Notes under the pieces: generated by a model
What the model was told of the DNA's origin: nothing
The model's database searches: none
What the model saw: only the letters and a program-made list of their open reading frames with translations
Made by a program: the position numbers and the translations under genes
Shown here: piece after piece, positions 54,824 through 64,000 of the stretch
Position numbering within the stretch: position 1 is the stretch's first letter
Layout of the letters: each line of letters begins with the position of its first letter
NCBI RefSeq assembly: GCF_016698645.1
Contig: NZ_CP068047.1
Span: 2,143,001 to 2,207,000, forward strand
Reading direction: 5' to 3'
From: Devosia oryziradicis
Lineage (GTDB): Bacteria; Pseudomonadota; Alphaproteobacteria; Rhizobiales; Devosiaceae
DNA length: 64,000 nt

Positions 54824-54853
54824 AGGTCTCCTTCCGTGTCGGTGTGGAGACCT
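54824..54853 (-). promoter_or_regulatory. Inverted repeat covering the 46-aa ORF ribosome-binding site
   Basis: AGGTCTCC (54824-54831) and GGAGACCT (54846-54853) are exact complements 14 bases apart. In the minus-strand transcript the downstream arm contains GGAGA, the ribosome-binding site, so folding would hide it. It could equally be a DNA operator for the neighbouring AraC regulator. Confidence 0.5.
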
Positions 54854-54986
54854 TATGCACCCCAAGAGCACCCGGGCGATAGAATGGACCTCCGGAATTA
54901 TTGCACAATCCTACTCGGACCCAATTTTCTCCTGGTCGCTGGGTCTTACGGGCGGTATGTATGGAGCCACGAAATGAGGTGTTCCC
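54854..54986. other. Divergent control region of the AraC gene and small ORF
   Basis: 133 bases between the hairpin and the AraC ATG, A/T-richer than its surroundings (for example GGAATTATTGCACAATCC). No promoter stands out clearly. The AraC gene has only a weak SD-like GAGGTG. Confidence 0.4.
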
Positions 54987-55898
54987 ATGCAAAATGTGCT
55001 TGCTGAACTTGCCAGGTCAATTGTTCAATTCTCCGACGGAGATGGTGTTCATGCAACGGCTGTGCCACGCATGACACTGGTGCGCACCAGCCAGCCCACG
55101 CTGCCGCTGCATGCCGTGCAGAACCCGACCATCTGCATCATCGCCCAAGGCAGCAAGCAGGTGCTGCTGGGCGATCGGCAATTCCAGTATGGCGCCGGCA
55201 ACAGCTTCGTCGTCTCGGTGGACGTCCCCGTGATCGGGCAGGTGATGGTCGCCAGCCCCGAGGAACCGTATCTGTGCATTCGCCTTGACCTGGACCTGAC
55301 GCTGCTCGGTTCGGTACTGCTCGATGTGGGGCCTGAATTGCTGGGTGGCGATGCGTATGGCGCCACCGAAGGGCTGACGGTTGCCGATGCCACGGTCGAG
55401 ATCGTCGAGACCGCCACCCGCATGGTTCGGTTGCTGGGCTCACCCGAAGATATCCGTGTACTGGCTCCGCTGTTAGAGCGTGAACTGCTCTATCGCTTGC
55501 TGCGCGGTCCGCAGGCCGCGGCGTTGCGCCAGATCGCCTGGGGCGGCAGCCGCATGCAGCAGGTGAACCGCGCCATCGGCTGGATCCGGCGCAATTTCGA
55601 CCAGCCGTTCTCCATGGATGCACTGGCCGAGGAGGCCCGTATGAGCGCCTCGGCCCTGCACCAGCATTTCAAGACCGTGACGGCGATGAGCCCGCTGCAG
55701 TACCAGAAGCAGCTGCGCCTGCAGGAGGCGCGACGGCTGATCCTCACCAAGACCTGCGATGCGGCGACGGCTGGACACAATGTCGGCTATGATAGCCCCA
55801 GCCAGTTCAGCCGCGAATATGCCCGCATGTTTGGTGCGCCACCATTGCGTGACATCGCGCGGTTGCGCGAAAGCGGGGCGATGCTGACGGAGGCATGA
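54987..55898 (+). CDS. AraC-family transcriptional regulator
   Basis: 303 aa. The N-terminal AraC_N-type sensing domain (about 25-180) contains PTICIIAQGSKQVLLGDRQFQYGAG and PVIGQVMVASPEEPYLCIRLDLD. The C-terminal double helix-turn-helix (about 200-295) has FSMDALAEEARMSASALHQHFK and VGYDSPSQFSREYARMFG. The layout is like YqhC-type regulators of aldehyde responses; the inducer here is unknown. It sits between the two mipZ copies. Possible targets are itself and the divergent small ORF. Confidence 0.92.
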   Translation: MQNVLAELARSIVQFSDGDGVHATAVPRMTLVRTSQPTLPLHAVQNPTICIIAQGSKQVLLGDRQFQYGAGNSFVVSVDVPVIGQVMVASPEEPYLCIRLDLDLTLLGSVLLDVGPELLGGDAYGATEGLTVADATVEIVETATRMVRLLGSPEDIRVLAPLLERELLYRLLRGPQAAALRQIAWGGSRMQQVNRAIGWIRRNFDQPFSMDALAEEARMSASALHQHFKTVTAMSPLQYQKQLRLQEARRLILTKTCDAATAGHNVGYDSPSQFSREYARMFGAPPLRDIARLRESGAMLTEA

Positions 55899-55913
55899 CG
55901 CGTCTGCGGCCCG

Positions 55914-55933
55914 TTAAGGCATTAACAAATTAA
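55914..55933. promoter_or_regulatory. Cluster of three TTAA half-sites before mipZ2
   Basis: TTAA at 55914, 55922 and 55930, exactly 8 bases apart (TTAAGGCATTAACAAATTAA). The middle one is a TTAAC half-site. The 4-base gaps do not match the CtrA N7 spacing, so this is not a classical box. Confidence 0.3.
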
Positions 55934-56001
55934 TCACCATGAGCACCTTGCCAGTATTCGCGTAACCACCGACAGTCCGCCGCAACGACAAAGGGTGGAC
56001 G

Positions 56002-56904
56002 ATGCCTCGGCGTGGCGTGCATGTCATCGTGGTTGGAAATGAGAAAGGCGGGTCGGGCAAATCGACCACCGCCTTTCATCTGGCCATTCACCTGCTCTAC
56101 GAAGGCTTCAAGGTGGCGTCCATCGACGTGGACAGCCGCCAGCAGACCCTGACGCATTATGTGCGCAACCGGCGCGAATGGGCGCGCAGCCGTGGTCTGC
56201 GCATTCCCCACACCACCCACTTCCACCTGCCGCTTTCACGCGGCGATTCCATCCGCGAGAACCACCGTGTTGAATTCGACCTGTTCCGGCAGGCGATCTC
56301 GGAGGTCGAGCACGACGCCGACTTCCTGGTCATCGATACGCCCGGATTCGATACCAACCTGACGCGGCTGGCGCATTCGCTGGCCGACACGCTGGTGACG
56401 CCGGTCAACGACAGCCTCATTGATCTCAATGTGATGGCGCGGTTCGACCCGGTGACCGGCGATCCCACCGAGATGAGCCACTATGCGCGCCTGGTGCAGC
56501 GCGCCCGGTCGGAGCGGATGTCGATCGACGGCAAGACCATCGACTGGGTGCTGGTGCGCAACCGCATCTCCATGCTGTCGTCCCGCAATATGCGGCAGGT
56601 GCAGACGATGCTGGAGCGGGTGGCGTTGCGGCTGGGCTGCCGGGTTGCCGATGGCATTGCCGAGCGGGTCATCTTCCGCTCGCTGTTTCCGACCGGAATG
56701 ACGGTGTTTGATCCGCTGGACGACGATCTGCTCGGGGGCCTGCCATCGATGTCGCATATGAGTGCGCGGCAGGAGTATCGGAGCCTGGTGGCGGCGCTGC
56801 ACTTGCCGACCGCTGAAATCGCTGCCGCACAACAGGCCAAGGCAGCGCCCGATCCCATGGATTCGACCCGGCGCTTCATTCACATGATGCAGTCTGAATC
56901 CTAG
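56002..56904 (+). CDS. mipZ: MipZ-like ParA-family division ATPase (copy 2)
   Basis: 300 aa, paralogue of the 53815-54663 gene, with the same GNEKGGSGKSTTAFHLAI Walker A, DFLVIDTPGFDTNLTRLAHS and WVLVRNRISML segments. It differs in the middle (RSRGLRIPHTTHFHLPLSRG). It also carries a longer C-terminal tail (about 275-300; AAQQAKAAPDPMDSTRRFIH). Both copies keep intact ATPase motifs, so neither looks degenerate. Its stop overlaps the stop of the convergent 91-aa gene by 2 bases. Confidence 0.9.
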   Translation: MPRRGVHVIVVGNEKGGSGKSTTAFHLAIHLLYEGFKVASIDVDSRQQTLTHYVRNRREWARSRGLRIPHTTHFHLPLSRGDSIRENHRVEFDLFRQAISEVEHDADFLVIDTPGFDTNLTRLAHSLADTLVTPVNDSLIDLNVMARFDPVTGDPTEMSHYARLVQRARSERMSIDGKTIDWVLVRNRISMLSSRNMRQVQTMLERVALRLGCRVADGIAERVIFRSLFPTGMTVFDPLDDDLLGGLPSMSHMSARQEYRSLVAALHLPTAEIAAAQQAKAAPDPMDSTRRFIHMMQSES

Positions 56905-57176
56905 GCGTCCCGTTCGCCGAAGATCAGGTCGACCGCTCGGGCGCCGCCGGGGGCGAAGACGTCGATGTCGATGGTCACAGGGTCCTGCACCATCCGGCGT
57001 GTACGGGCCGACAGTGCCAGCACCACCCCCAGCAGATCGCCGACGCTGCGCTTGCGTGGCAGCATACGCTGGGTAATTCCCGACAGGGCGCGATTGCGCA
57101 CCGCCATATCGGGGGAGGCAAGGCTGGAGCGGCCGACGAAATTGGCCAGCTCTATAAGGGCAGTATTTTCGCTCAT
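56901..57176 (-). CDS. 91-aa protein of unknown function
   Basis: No family recognised. Predicted mostly helical in the first 60 residues (SENTALIELANFVGRSSLA, QRMLPRKRSVGDLLGVVLAL), then a beta-like VTIDIDVF segment and an acidic end. No signal peptide or membrane helix. GGAG lies 7 bases before ATG 57176. It is downstream of the carboxypeptidase gene on the same strand (127-base gap) and ends against mipZ2. Confidence 0.65.
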   Translation of the reverse strand: MSENTALIELANFVGRSSLASPDMAVRNRALSGITQRMLPRKRSVGDLLGVVLALSARTRRMVQDPVTIDIDVFAPGGARAVDLIFGERDA

Positions 57177-57303
57177 TGGGCTACTCCAAACACAGGCGCC
57201 AATTTGCTTCCCCGGGCGGCCGGCGCTCGTGGCGTCGGCTCATTTGTCGTGTCGTCTCCTAGTCGCGTTACCGCACCGGAAAACCGGTTCCTGGTGACGC
57301 TGG

Positions 57304-58902
57304 CTAGCTCTGCAAGGCCAGGCAGGTCATATCCTGCTGCTTGAGCTGGTTGCACATGGCCGTAGCGTCATCGCGTCCGCCGAAACCGACGAAGCGGGCA
57401 CGGAAGAAGACCTGGCCGTTCTTTTCGAAGCGCTCGACGTAGGAACGGAAGTCGCCCAGCGTACCGACCTTGCCGGCGGCATCGGCCAGCATGCTGCGCG
57501 CGCTGTCTTCTGACGGACCGGCACCGATCTGGACGATCCAGCCGCCGGGCGTCGCGCCGGCATCGGCCGTGTCGACGGCGCCTGATGTCATCAGGTCGAC
57601 CGGCTGGCCACCCTGCTGGGCACCGACGTCGGCGGGCGGCGGCACGAAGCCGAGCGGAGCCGATGGGGCGGTCTGGCCAAGGGCGGCGGGCGGTGCGCCC
57701 AGATTGTAGCTCTCGGAAAGCCAGGCGCCGATAATGTCCTGGCTGGGATAGGCCGGCTGCGGCGCCTGCGAGGGGGCAGCCAGGATATTGGCCGCCTGTA
57801 CCGCCGGCTGCAGGCCCAGATCGGCCGGCATGGGGACCGGCTGCGGCGCAGCACTGGCCACGACGACTTCGGGCATCGGCTGGATGGCCGGGGCCTGCGG
57901 CTGTGCGCCATTGGCCGCGACGAGCTGGGCTAGGCGGAAGCCGGGCAGGGGCATGGGCATGACGAAGACCGGCTGGCTGGGCTGGGCAACCGCAACCTGC
58001 ACGTTACCGCTGCCCTGCCGGCCCGGCACCGGGATCATGGCAACGTAGTCGCCACGCCGGCCTTCCGGCAGATAGGCGGCGACCAGCTCGCGCACCTTCT
58101 GGTCGCGGGCGCCGGCAGAATTGAAACCGAACGCGACCACGACGATGTGGCGGCCATCCTTGCGGGCGGCGGTCAACAGGTTGGACCCGGCCGCGTTGAT
58201 GTAGCCGGTCTTGATGCCGTCCACGGCGCCCATATAGCCGAGCACGCGGTTGTGGTTGCCGTAGGTATTGCGGCCGTAGCTGAAGCTGCGGGTCTGGAAG
58301 AATTCGTAGTAGTTCGGAAAGTGCTGGTAGATGGCGATGCCCAGGATCGCCTGGTCGCGCACGGTGGTCACCTGGCCGCCATCGGGCAGGCCCGAGGCGT
58401 TGCGATAGGTGGTGTTGCGCATGCCCAGGGCGCGGGCAGTGGCCGTCATGCGCTCGGCGAACTTGGATTCCGAGCCGGAAATGTGCTCGGCGATGACGCG
58501 GGCCATGTCATTGGCCGAAAGCGTCACCAGCGACTTGATGGCGTCTTCCACCGTGATTTCGGCGCCGGCGCGCAGGCCCAGCTTGGTGGGAACCGCTGCG
58601 GCGGCATGGCGCGACACGGTCATCTTGGTCGAAAGCTTGAGATTGCCGGCGTTCAGCTCCTGGAACAGCACATAGAGCGTCATCACCTTGGCGACGGAGG
58701 CCGGGTAGCGCTTGCTGTCGGCGGCTTCCTCATAGAGCACCTGGCCCGACTTGGCGTCGACCACGATGCCGGCATATTTGCGGAGATTTTCGATGGCCTG
58801 GGCGGGCGCTGCCGTATGGGCGCTGACCGCGAGGGCGATGACGATTGCGGCAAAGGCGCGGGAAAATACGACGCGCCATGGGGTTTTCGCCTGGGAAGCC
58901 AC
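57304..58902 (-). CDS. D-alanyl-D-alanine carboxypeptidase with C-terminal SPOR domain
   Basis: 532 aa. After a signal peptide (to about residue 36, PAQA) comes a peptidase S11/PBP5-type domain: Ser69-x-x-Lys72 (PASVAKVM), Ser129-x-Asn131 (SAND) and Lys231-Thr-Gly (DGIKTGY). A long Pro/Gln/Ala-rich linker (about 310-450) leads to a SPOR domain (about 455-532, GGWIVQIGAGPSEDSAR...FFRARFVGF), which binds denuded septal peptidoglycan. GTG 58902 with GGAG 6 bases upstream gives a normal signal peptide; the frame is open to 58998. Confidence 0.9.
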   Translation of the reverse strand: MASQAKTPWRVVFSRAFAAIVIALAVSAHTAAPAQAIENLRKYAGIVVDAKSGQVLYEEAADSKRYPASVAKVMTLYVLFQELNAGNLKLSTKMTVSRHAAAAVPTKLGLRAGAEITVEDAIKSLVTLSANDMARVIAEHISGSESKFAERMTATARALGMRNTTYRNASGLPDGGQVTTVRDQAILGIAIYQHFPNYYEFFQTRSFSYGRNTYGNHNRVLGYMGAVDGIKTGYINAAGSNLLTAARKDGRHIVVVAFGFNSAGARDQKVRELVAAYLPEGRRGDYVAMIPVPGRQGSGNVQVAVAQPSQPVFVMPMPLPGFRLAQLVAANGAQPQAPAIQPMPEVVVASAAPQPVPMPADLGLQPAVQAANILAAPSQAPQPAYPSQDIIGAWLSESYNLGAPPAALGQTAPSAPLGFVPPPADVGAQQGGQPVDLMTSGAVDTADAGATPGGWIVQIGAGPSEDSARSMLADAAGKVGTLGDFRSYVERFEKNGQVFFRARFVGFGGRDDATAMCNQLKQQDMTCLALQS

Positions 58903-59124
58903 CCGGTACTCCAACTTTTTTACCCGGGCACTTCTGTGCCCGTACGCAACTACGAAGGATGGAAATCCAGGTGAGCCCCACGCGCCCGGACGATCCACTA
59001 ACGCTGGGAGAATACGGACCCGCCGTTACCATTCCGTAAAATGCGAGCGAATTTGGCGAGGGTGTGGAAGGATGGTCACGGATGGGTGAGGGGCGAGAAG
59101 ACGCCGCGGTACCCACCCACCGGC

Positions 59125-59209
59125 CGTCACCCTCGGGCTTGACCCGAGGGCGTTACACTACGACGCGCTCGGTCAGTGTAGACCCCTCGGGTCAAGCCCG
59201 AGGGTGACG
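59125..59209. repeat. 85-bp inverted pair of REP-like palindromes
   Basis: Perfect 26-bp inverted repeat (59125-59150 versus 59184-59209) around a 33-base centre that has its own TACACT/AGTGTA pair. Each arm is itself a hairpin, CCCTCGGG-CTTGA-CCCGAGGG. This doublet layout is that of REP/BIME-type extragenic elements; CCTCGGGCTTGACCCGAGG-like units are dispersed in many alphaproteobacteria. Only one copy occurs in this window. Confidence 0.75.
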
Positions 59210-59300
59210 ATCGAGGCTAGGATTGTGCAGAGCCGGTGGCGTGCTGCGCCCAACATTCCCGGTGCTTTGTGCGGGTCACAAAATCGAGAACCATTGCCCC

Positions 59301-59330
59301 TTAACACGGGCGATCTTTTGCCTACATAAT
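59301..59330 (+). promoter_or_regulatory. Candidate clpS promoter
   Basis: TTAACA (59301-59306), 16-base spacer, TACATAAT. If real, transcription would start near 59337, placing the ATG at 59329 outside the message. Confidence 0.4.
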
Positions 59331-59367
59331 GGTCCTCACCATGCTGCTTCGTTTTCCTCTACGACAG

Positions 59368-59796
59368 ATGTCTTCCATGATTGCCAATGACCTCCTCGCT
59401 TTGACCGATGAGGCCCCGGCCGTGTTGCGGCTGGTGCCTGTGCCCGCCCATGCGGGGCCCAAGGAGGATGATCCGGGCAAGGGTGGGGACGGCAAAGGCG
59501 GCACCGAAACCGGGACGATCACCAAGACGCGTCCCAAGACCAAGCGCCCGAGCCTTTATCGGGTGCTGCTCCTCAACGACGACTACACGCCGATGGAATT
59601 CGTCGTTCTGGTCTTGCAGGATGTCTTCAACAAATCGCGCGAAGACGCCATGCAGATCATGCTGCACGTACACCAGAAGGGGGTGGGTGAGTGCGGCGTA
59701 TATCCATACGAAGTGGCCGAGACCAAGGTCACACGGGTCATGGATACGGCACGCAAGAACCAGCATCCGCTGCAATGCGTGATGGAAAAGCAATAG
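59368..59796 (+). CDS. clpS: ClpS adaptor of the N-end rule
   Basis: 142 aa from ATG 59368. The C-terminal 85 residues are the ClpS fold: [44 protein letters not shown] and HPLQCVMEK. It binds N-degrons and hands substrates to ClpA. The N-terminus is longer than usual, with a Gly/Lys/Asp-rich low-complexity linker ([10 protein letters not shown]). ATGs at 59329, 59341, 59368 and 59377 are in frame and none has a good SD. The promoter position argues against 59329. clpA starts 9 bases downstream. Confidence 0.93.
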   Translation: MSSMIANDLLALTDEAPAVLRLVPVPAHAGPKEDDPGKGGDGKGGTETGTITKTRPKTKRPSLYRVLLLNDDYTPMEFVVLVLQDVFNKSREDAMQIMLHVHQKGVGECGVYPYEVAETKVTRVMDTARKNQHPLQCVMEKQ

Positions 59797-59805
59797 GAAC
59801 ATCAT

Positions 59806-62145
<2,340 letters not shown>

Positions 62146-62148
62146 CGC

Positions 62149-62178
62149 AAAAGGCCCGGAGCGATCCGGGCCTTTTAT
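62149..62178 (+). terminator. Terminator of clpS-clpA
   Basis: Perfect 12-bp stem AAAAGGCCCGGA/TCCGGGCCTTTT with GCGA loop, then ATT, directly after the clpA stop. Confidence 0.9.
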
Positions 62179-62245
62179 TCATCCGGCGGAATGTGACAAG
62201 ACCGTCAAGGGCCTAGCTGGCCGCTCACCCCAAGGGAGTCGACGC

Positions 62246-63148
62246 ATGAATAGTTCGAGCTGGAGTGACCTAGTCCAGAACAATGTCGAGCACTTTGGCG
62301 ATCTGGTCGCAGGCATTGACCCCGCCTTGGCCGATATTCCGAAGGTCTTCGGCGCTGCCGAGTCCTGGATTTCTGACTTCGTGGATTTCACCCTCGACGC
62401 AGTCGAAGGGCAGGTCGGGTTCGTGAAGTTTCAGTCGGCTTACTTCGAGGCAAGCGGCCTTGCGGGCCTGACGGCACTCTCCGCGGGCATGAAACGCGCG
62501 CGGGAGGCAGGGATCGCCGTCATCCTCGATGCCAAGCGCGGCGATATCGGCGCCACCGCCGCCGCCTATGCCCGCGCCTACCTGACCCCGGTATCGGAGG
62601 GCGGCAGCGGCGACTTCGAGGCCGACTGCCTCACGATCAATCCGCTGATGGGGCCGGACACGCTCGAACCGTTCGTCGACTGCGCGACCCGCTTCGGCAA
62701 GGGGCTTTTCGTCCTGTGCCGCACCTCCAATCCCGGCGCCAGCTGGTTGCAGGACAGGATGGCCGGCAATCGCCTGATCTCGGATCGCCTGGCCGATCTC
62801 ATCGGTGGCTATGGCAAGGGCGACCCGTCTTCGTCGGCGCTGGGCGTCGTCGGCGCCGTGATTGGCGCCACCGTACCCCAGGAAGGGCGTCGGCTGCGGC
62901 AATTGCTGCCACGCACGGTTATCCTGGCCCCAGGCCTCGGCGCGCAGGGCGGCGATCCGGCCGCCATCCATTCGCTGCGGGGCAATACGCCCGGCGATCT
63001 CTTGGTCCCGGTGTCCCGTGGCTTGAGCCGTGTGGAGGACCGAAGCATATCGCTCGCCGACTACCGCGACCTCGTCCTGGCCAGGATCGAAGGCTTCAAG
63101 ACGGCCATCGCCTACGACTATTCCGGCGCACGCCTCAAGCAAGCGTAG
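62246..63148 (+). CDS. pyrF: Orotidine-5'-phosphate decarboxylase, type 2
   Basis: 300 aa. Converts OMP to UMP, the last step of pyrimidine synthesis. The type 2 (long) form has GIDPAL (23-28), KFQSAYFEASG and the catalytic Asp95-x-Lys97-x-x-Asp100 in LDAKRGDIG. The substrate loop LAPGLGAQGGDP and the phosphate-binding PVSRGL follow. This form is about 280-300 aa, against about 230-240 for type 1. AAGGGAG precedes the ATG. Transcribed alone. Confidence 0.92.
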   Translation: MNSSSWSDLVQNNVEHFGDLVAGIDPALADIPKVFGAAESWISDFVDFTLDAVEGQVGFVKFQSAYFEASGLAGLTALSAGMKRAREAGIAVILDAKRGDIGATAAAYARAYLTPVSEGGSGDFEADCLTINPLMGPDTLEPFVDCATRFGKGLFVLCRTSNPGASWLQDRMAGNRLISDRLADLIGGYGKGDPSSSALGVVGAVIGATVPQEGRRLRQLLPRTVILAPGLGAQGGDPAAIHSLRGNTPGDLLVPVSRGLSRVEDRSISLADYRDLVLARIEGFKTAIAYDYSGARLKQA

Positions 63149-63178
63149 CCAGCATTCGGTTCCTGCGGCGATGCATTC

Positions 63179-63826
63179 CTAGTACAGCGTCCGCTTGTAG
63201 TCCTCTTCCAGTCCATCATCGATCTTGCGCATTTCGTCATCGGCGGGGGCGACGGAGGTTTCCTCGAGGATGATCTTGATGAGCGAGGGCATTTCGGTGC
63301 GATCCTGGAAGTGGTTGGGGTCCCAAAGATGCGATCGCCGAAATGCCTTGGCGCAGTGCATGAACACCTCGCCGACCCGCACGATGATGGCGAGGGTGGG
63401 CACACGGTTGTTCACCCGCATGCTTTCGAGGATCGCCGGATCGGTCGTGAGACTGGCCCGGCCGTTTACGCGCAGGGTATCGTCGAAGCCCGGGATGATG
63501 AACAGCAAGGCCACGCTGGGATTGGCGATGATGTTGGAGAGGCTGTCGAGCCGGTTGTTGCCGGGTCGGTCGGGGATGGCCAGGGTGCGGGCATCAAGGA
63601 TTTGCACAAAGCCCGGCGGATCGCCGCGTGGACTGACATCGGCCCGGCCGTCGGGGCTTTGCGTGCCCAGGCAGAGGAAAGGCGAGCGCCGGATAAAGGC
63701 CTGGGCGTGCTCGCCCAGTGCGCTCTGGAACTTCTGGATGGCCAGGGCGTGGGTGGCCTCGAACAAGCTGCGTAGCGACTGCTCGTCTGCAATGGCGAAC
63801 TTCGGATCGAGCTGAAACTCGGACAT
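63179..63826 (-). CDS. Pyridoxamine 5'-phosphate oxidase-like flavin-binding protein
   Basis: 215 aa with the PNPOx-like split-barrel FMN-binding fold: FLCLGTQSPDGRADVSPRGDPPGFVQILD, TLAIPDRPGNNRLDSLSNIIANPSVALLF and the C-terminal RRSHLWDP. It matches the group annotated as MSMEG_1061-type PPOX proteins, whose substrates are unknown. GGGAGGA lies 7 bases before ATG 63826. An 18-bp perfect palindrome lies 28 bases upstream, suggesting control by a dimeric repressor. Confidence 0.82.
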   Translation of the reverse strand: MSEFQLDPKFAIADEQSLRSLFEATHALAIQKFQSALGEHAQAFIRRSPFLCLGTQSPDGRADVSPRGDPPGFVQILDARTLAIPDRPGNNRLDSLSNIIANPSVALLFIIPGFDDTLRVNGRASLTTDPAILESMRVNNRVPTLAIIVRVGEVFMHCAKAFRRSHLWDPNHFQDRTEMPSLIKIILEETSVAPADDEMRKIDDGLEEDYKRTLY

Positions 63827-63854
63827 TTGGTCCTCCCGTCGGTCGCCTCATGTT

Positions 63855-63872
63855 GTGAGGTACGTACCTCAC
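63855..63872. promoter_or_regulatory. 18-bp perfect palindrome, likely operator
   Basis: GTGAGGTACGTACCTCAC reads the same on both strands and lies 28 bases before the start of the PNPOx-like gene. Length and symmetry suit a dimeric helix-turn-helix repressor (for example TetR-type). No cognate regulator is visible within the window. Confidence 0.6.
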
Positions 63873-63931
63873 GCTACTAGAGCCCAGTTTGGGTTGGTGT
63901 TCAAGGCCGAACGCGACGAGCCGAGCGTTGG

Positions 63932-64000
63932 TCAGCCTGGAATCACGCGCGCCGGTCGGCGCAGTATGAAAGCAAGACAAAAGGCGGCGTAGAGGGCGGT
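63932..64000 (-). CDS. Possible C-terminal end of a gene entering from the right
   Basis: The minus-strand frame is open from the window edge for 22 codons (TALYAAFCLAFILRRPARVI and PG) and then stops with TGA. The hydrophobic stretch followed by RRPAR looks like the last helix of a membrane protein. Too short to identify; may be spurious. Confidence 0.3.
   Translation of the reverse strand, partial: TALYAAFCLAFILRRPARVIPG

Larger units (their letters stand above)
58903..59367. other. 465-base intergenic region with a REP-like element
   Basis: Divergent region between the carboxypeptidase gene and clpS. It holds a CGGGCAC/GTGCCCG hairpin at 58925-58942 in the carboxypeptidase leader, the REP-like pair at 59125-59209 and the clpS promoter candidate at 59301-59330. 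No further gene seen. Confidence 0.6.

Noticed and set aside
57272..57290. ACCGG-AAAA-CCGGT hairpin after the carboxypeptidase gene
   Set aside because: 5-bp stem and no T-run on the minus strand; too weak to call a terminator.

Overview
The window comes from a high-GC alphaproteobacterium, most likely a member of the Hyphomicrobiales (Rhizobiales) and plausibly Devosia-like. This rests on the rpoBC / str / S10 / spc / alpha gene order with adk after secY and no rpsD after rpsK, a short-LID adenylate kinase, MipZ-type division ATPases, an ATP12 chaperone, DUF1489, a rhizobial-type ornithine/lysine decarboxylase and a CtrA box. The genus is inferred, not proven. I see no CRISPR array, prophage, insertion sequence or rRNA operon.

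Layout. Positions 1-7486 hold the 3' part of rpoB and all of rpoC, closed by a strong terminator. A small insert (7.5-9.6 kb: aldo/keto reductase, YdeI-like protein, secreted YbjN-like protein) separates them from the ribosomal block. From 10084 to 28360 there is an almost unbroken plus-strand block: rpsL-rpsG-fusA-tuf, the S10 genes (rpsJ to rpsQ), the spc genes (rplN to rplO), secY-adk, and rpsM-rpsK-rpoA-rplQ. Hairpins interrupt it between tuf and rpsJ, rplO and secY, rpsM and rpsK, and rpsK and rpoA. A good promoter lies ahead of rpsM.

From 28.5 to 45 kb come metabolic and quality-control genes on both strands: an SDR reductase, an ODC-like decarboxylase, a DegP-like protease, two secreted unknowns, a rarA-crcB-rluC-HAD-ATP12 operon, a minus-strand SLC13 / folP-folB-folK operon, a phosphotriesterase-family hydrolase, an HPP-CBS membrane protein and rimO. 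From 45 to 51 kb are doxX, lipB with a DUF4282-like gene, an orphan FliN/SPOA mini-protein, tRNA-Leu(GAG), a small lipoprotein, a secreted unknown, a YjbR-like protein, mgtE and an overlooked 35-aa membrane protein.

The most distinctive part is 51.1-58.9 kb. It holds GST and DUF1489 genes, a VWA-domain protein translationally coupled to a membrane-anchored J-domain protein, and two tandem MipZ paralogues. Between the paralogues lie an AraC regulator and a 46-aa ORF whose ribosome-binding site sits inside a hairpin. A 91-aa unknown and a D-Ala-D-Ala carboxypeptidase with a SPOR domain follow. A perfect CtrA box precedes the first mipZ. The surroundings suggest cell-cycle and cell-division work (MipZ, SPOR, CtrA). 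The window ends with a REP-like inverted pair, clpS-clpA, a type 2 pyrF, a PNPOx-fold gene behind an 18-bp palindrome, and possibly the tail of another gene.
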